Assembly: GCF_001612635.1 (NCBI RefSeq)
Contig: NZ_BDAV01000023.1
Location: forward strand, 23,403-87,402
DNA from: Nocardia africana NBRC 100379
GTDB taxonomy: Bacteria > Actinomycetota > Actinomycetes > Mycobacteriales > Mycobacteriaceae
Direction: 5' to 3'
Length of the DNA: 64,000 nt
Shown here: positions 63,915 to 64,000 of the stretch, one piece after another
Position numbering within the stretch: position 1 is the stretch's first letter
Layout: each line of letters opens with the position of its first letter
Made by a program: the position numbers and the translations under genes
The notes under the pieces: generated by a model
Seen by the model: only the letters and a program-made list of their open reading frames with translations
Told to the model about the DNA's origin: nothing
Database searches by the model: none

Positions 63915-64000
63915 CGAAGTGACGCCAGGATTGACCGATTTACGACGCCAGAATTCGTTGACATAGCCACCACGATGCGCCCTGCTCGCGCCCGCCGTGG

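Overview
The window is high-GC actinobacterial DNA and reads as part of a conjugative plasmid of a mycolic-acid-containing genus (Nocardia/Rhodococcus/Gordonia type; the genus is inferred). Pointers are an MspA-type porin, a type VII secretion mycosin, a mycobacterial-type LexA (SOS) box, a CmtR-type metal sensor, a MobF relaxase-helicase of about 2270 residues, ParA/ParB-like partition genes, a winged-helix replication-type protein, SSB, and many plasmid-typical small proteins (DUF932, DUF3560, DUF6573, LPD29, DUF1173). No rRNA, tRNA or CRISPR array was seen.

Layout. 1-340: cut-off start of a GGDEF/EAL-type protein. 604-2700: replication-type protein with a perfect hairpin inside its coding sequence. 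2841-15489: two nested Tn3-family structures. The inner one (3529-14642, 40/40-bp inverted repeats, ATCTG target duplication) carries tnpA, a TnpI-like tyrosine recombinase with its core sites, a merR-merB module with two MerR operators, a cmtR-cadA-lspA-DUF6153 metal operon, a tRNA-dependent cyclodipeptide synthase and a 21-residue Cys/Met-rich peptide gene. It splits a gene lying between the ends of an outer, older element that has no transposase. 15.6-20.3 kb: partition region with overlapping palindromes, parA, a partner with a duplicated domain, and a membrane protein. 20.4-25.1 kb: six-gene overlapping operon (two small proteins, epimerase, ubiquitin-like MoaD/ThiS protein ending in GG, FGE-fold protein, NUDIX) opposite an XRE-TPR regulator with a dyad operator. 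25.1-28.3 kb: DUF1173, an ImuA-like RecA-fold gene with an SOS box on its start codon, ssb. 28.3-33.5 kb: mycosin operon, MspA porin and small secreted proteins whose leader regions are identical at DNA level. 33.7-38.5 kb: a serine recombinase lacking its catalytic serine and fused to a Cys-rich domain, an SAM methyltransferase, and two copies of a 14-bp palindrome.

38.6-50.5 kb is a block of about 18 small plasmid genes. Its transcription units start at nine promoters of one design: two TAGTACTA-like palindromes exactly 16 bp apart, the second forming the -10. This looks like a regulon that can be switched as a block, and a ribbon-helix-helix ParB-type gene inside it (47397) is a plausible repressor. 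50.6-59.4 kb: membrane protein, HNH nuclease, relaxosome-accessory-like protein and TraA. 59.4-64 kb: autoregulated HTH protein, ATP-dependent DNA ligase, unknown 419-residue protein, toxin-antitoxin-like pair, and a double zinc-ribbon protein.

Functionally the plasmid couples replication and partition (left), metal and organomercury resistance (transposon), cell-envelope/secretion cargo (middle), and establishment plus conjugation (right).
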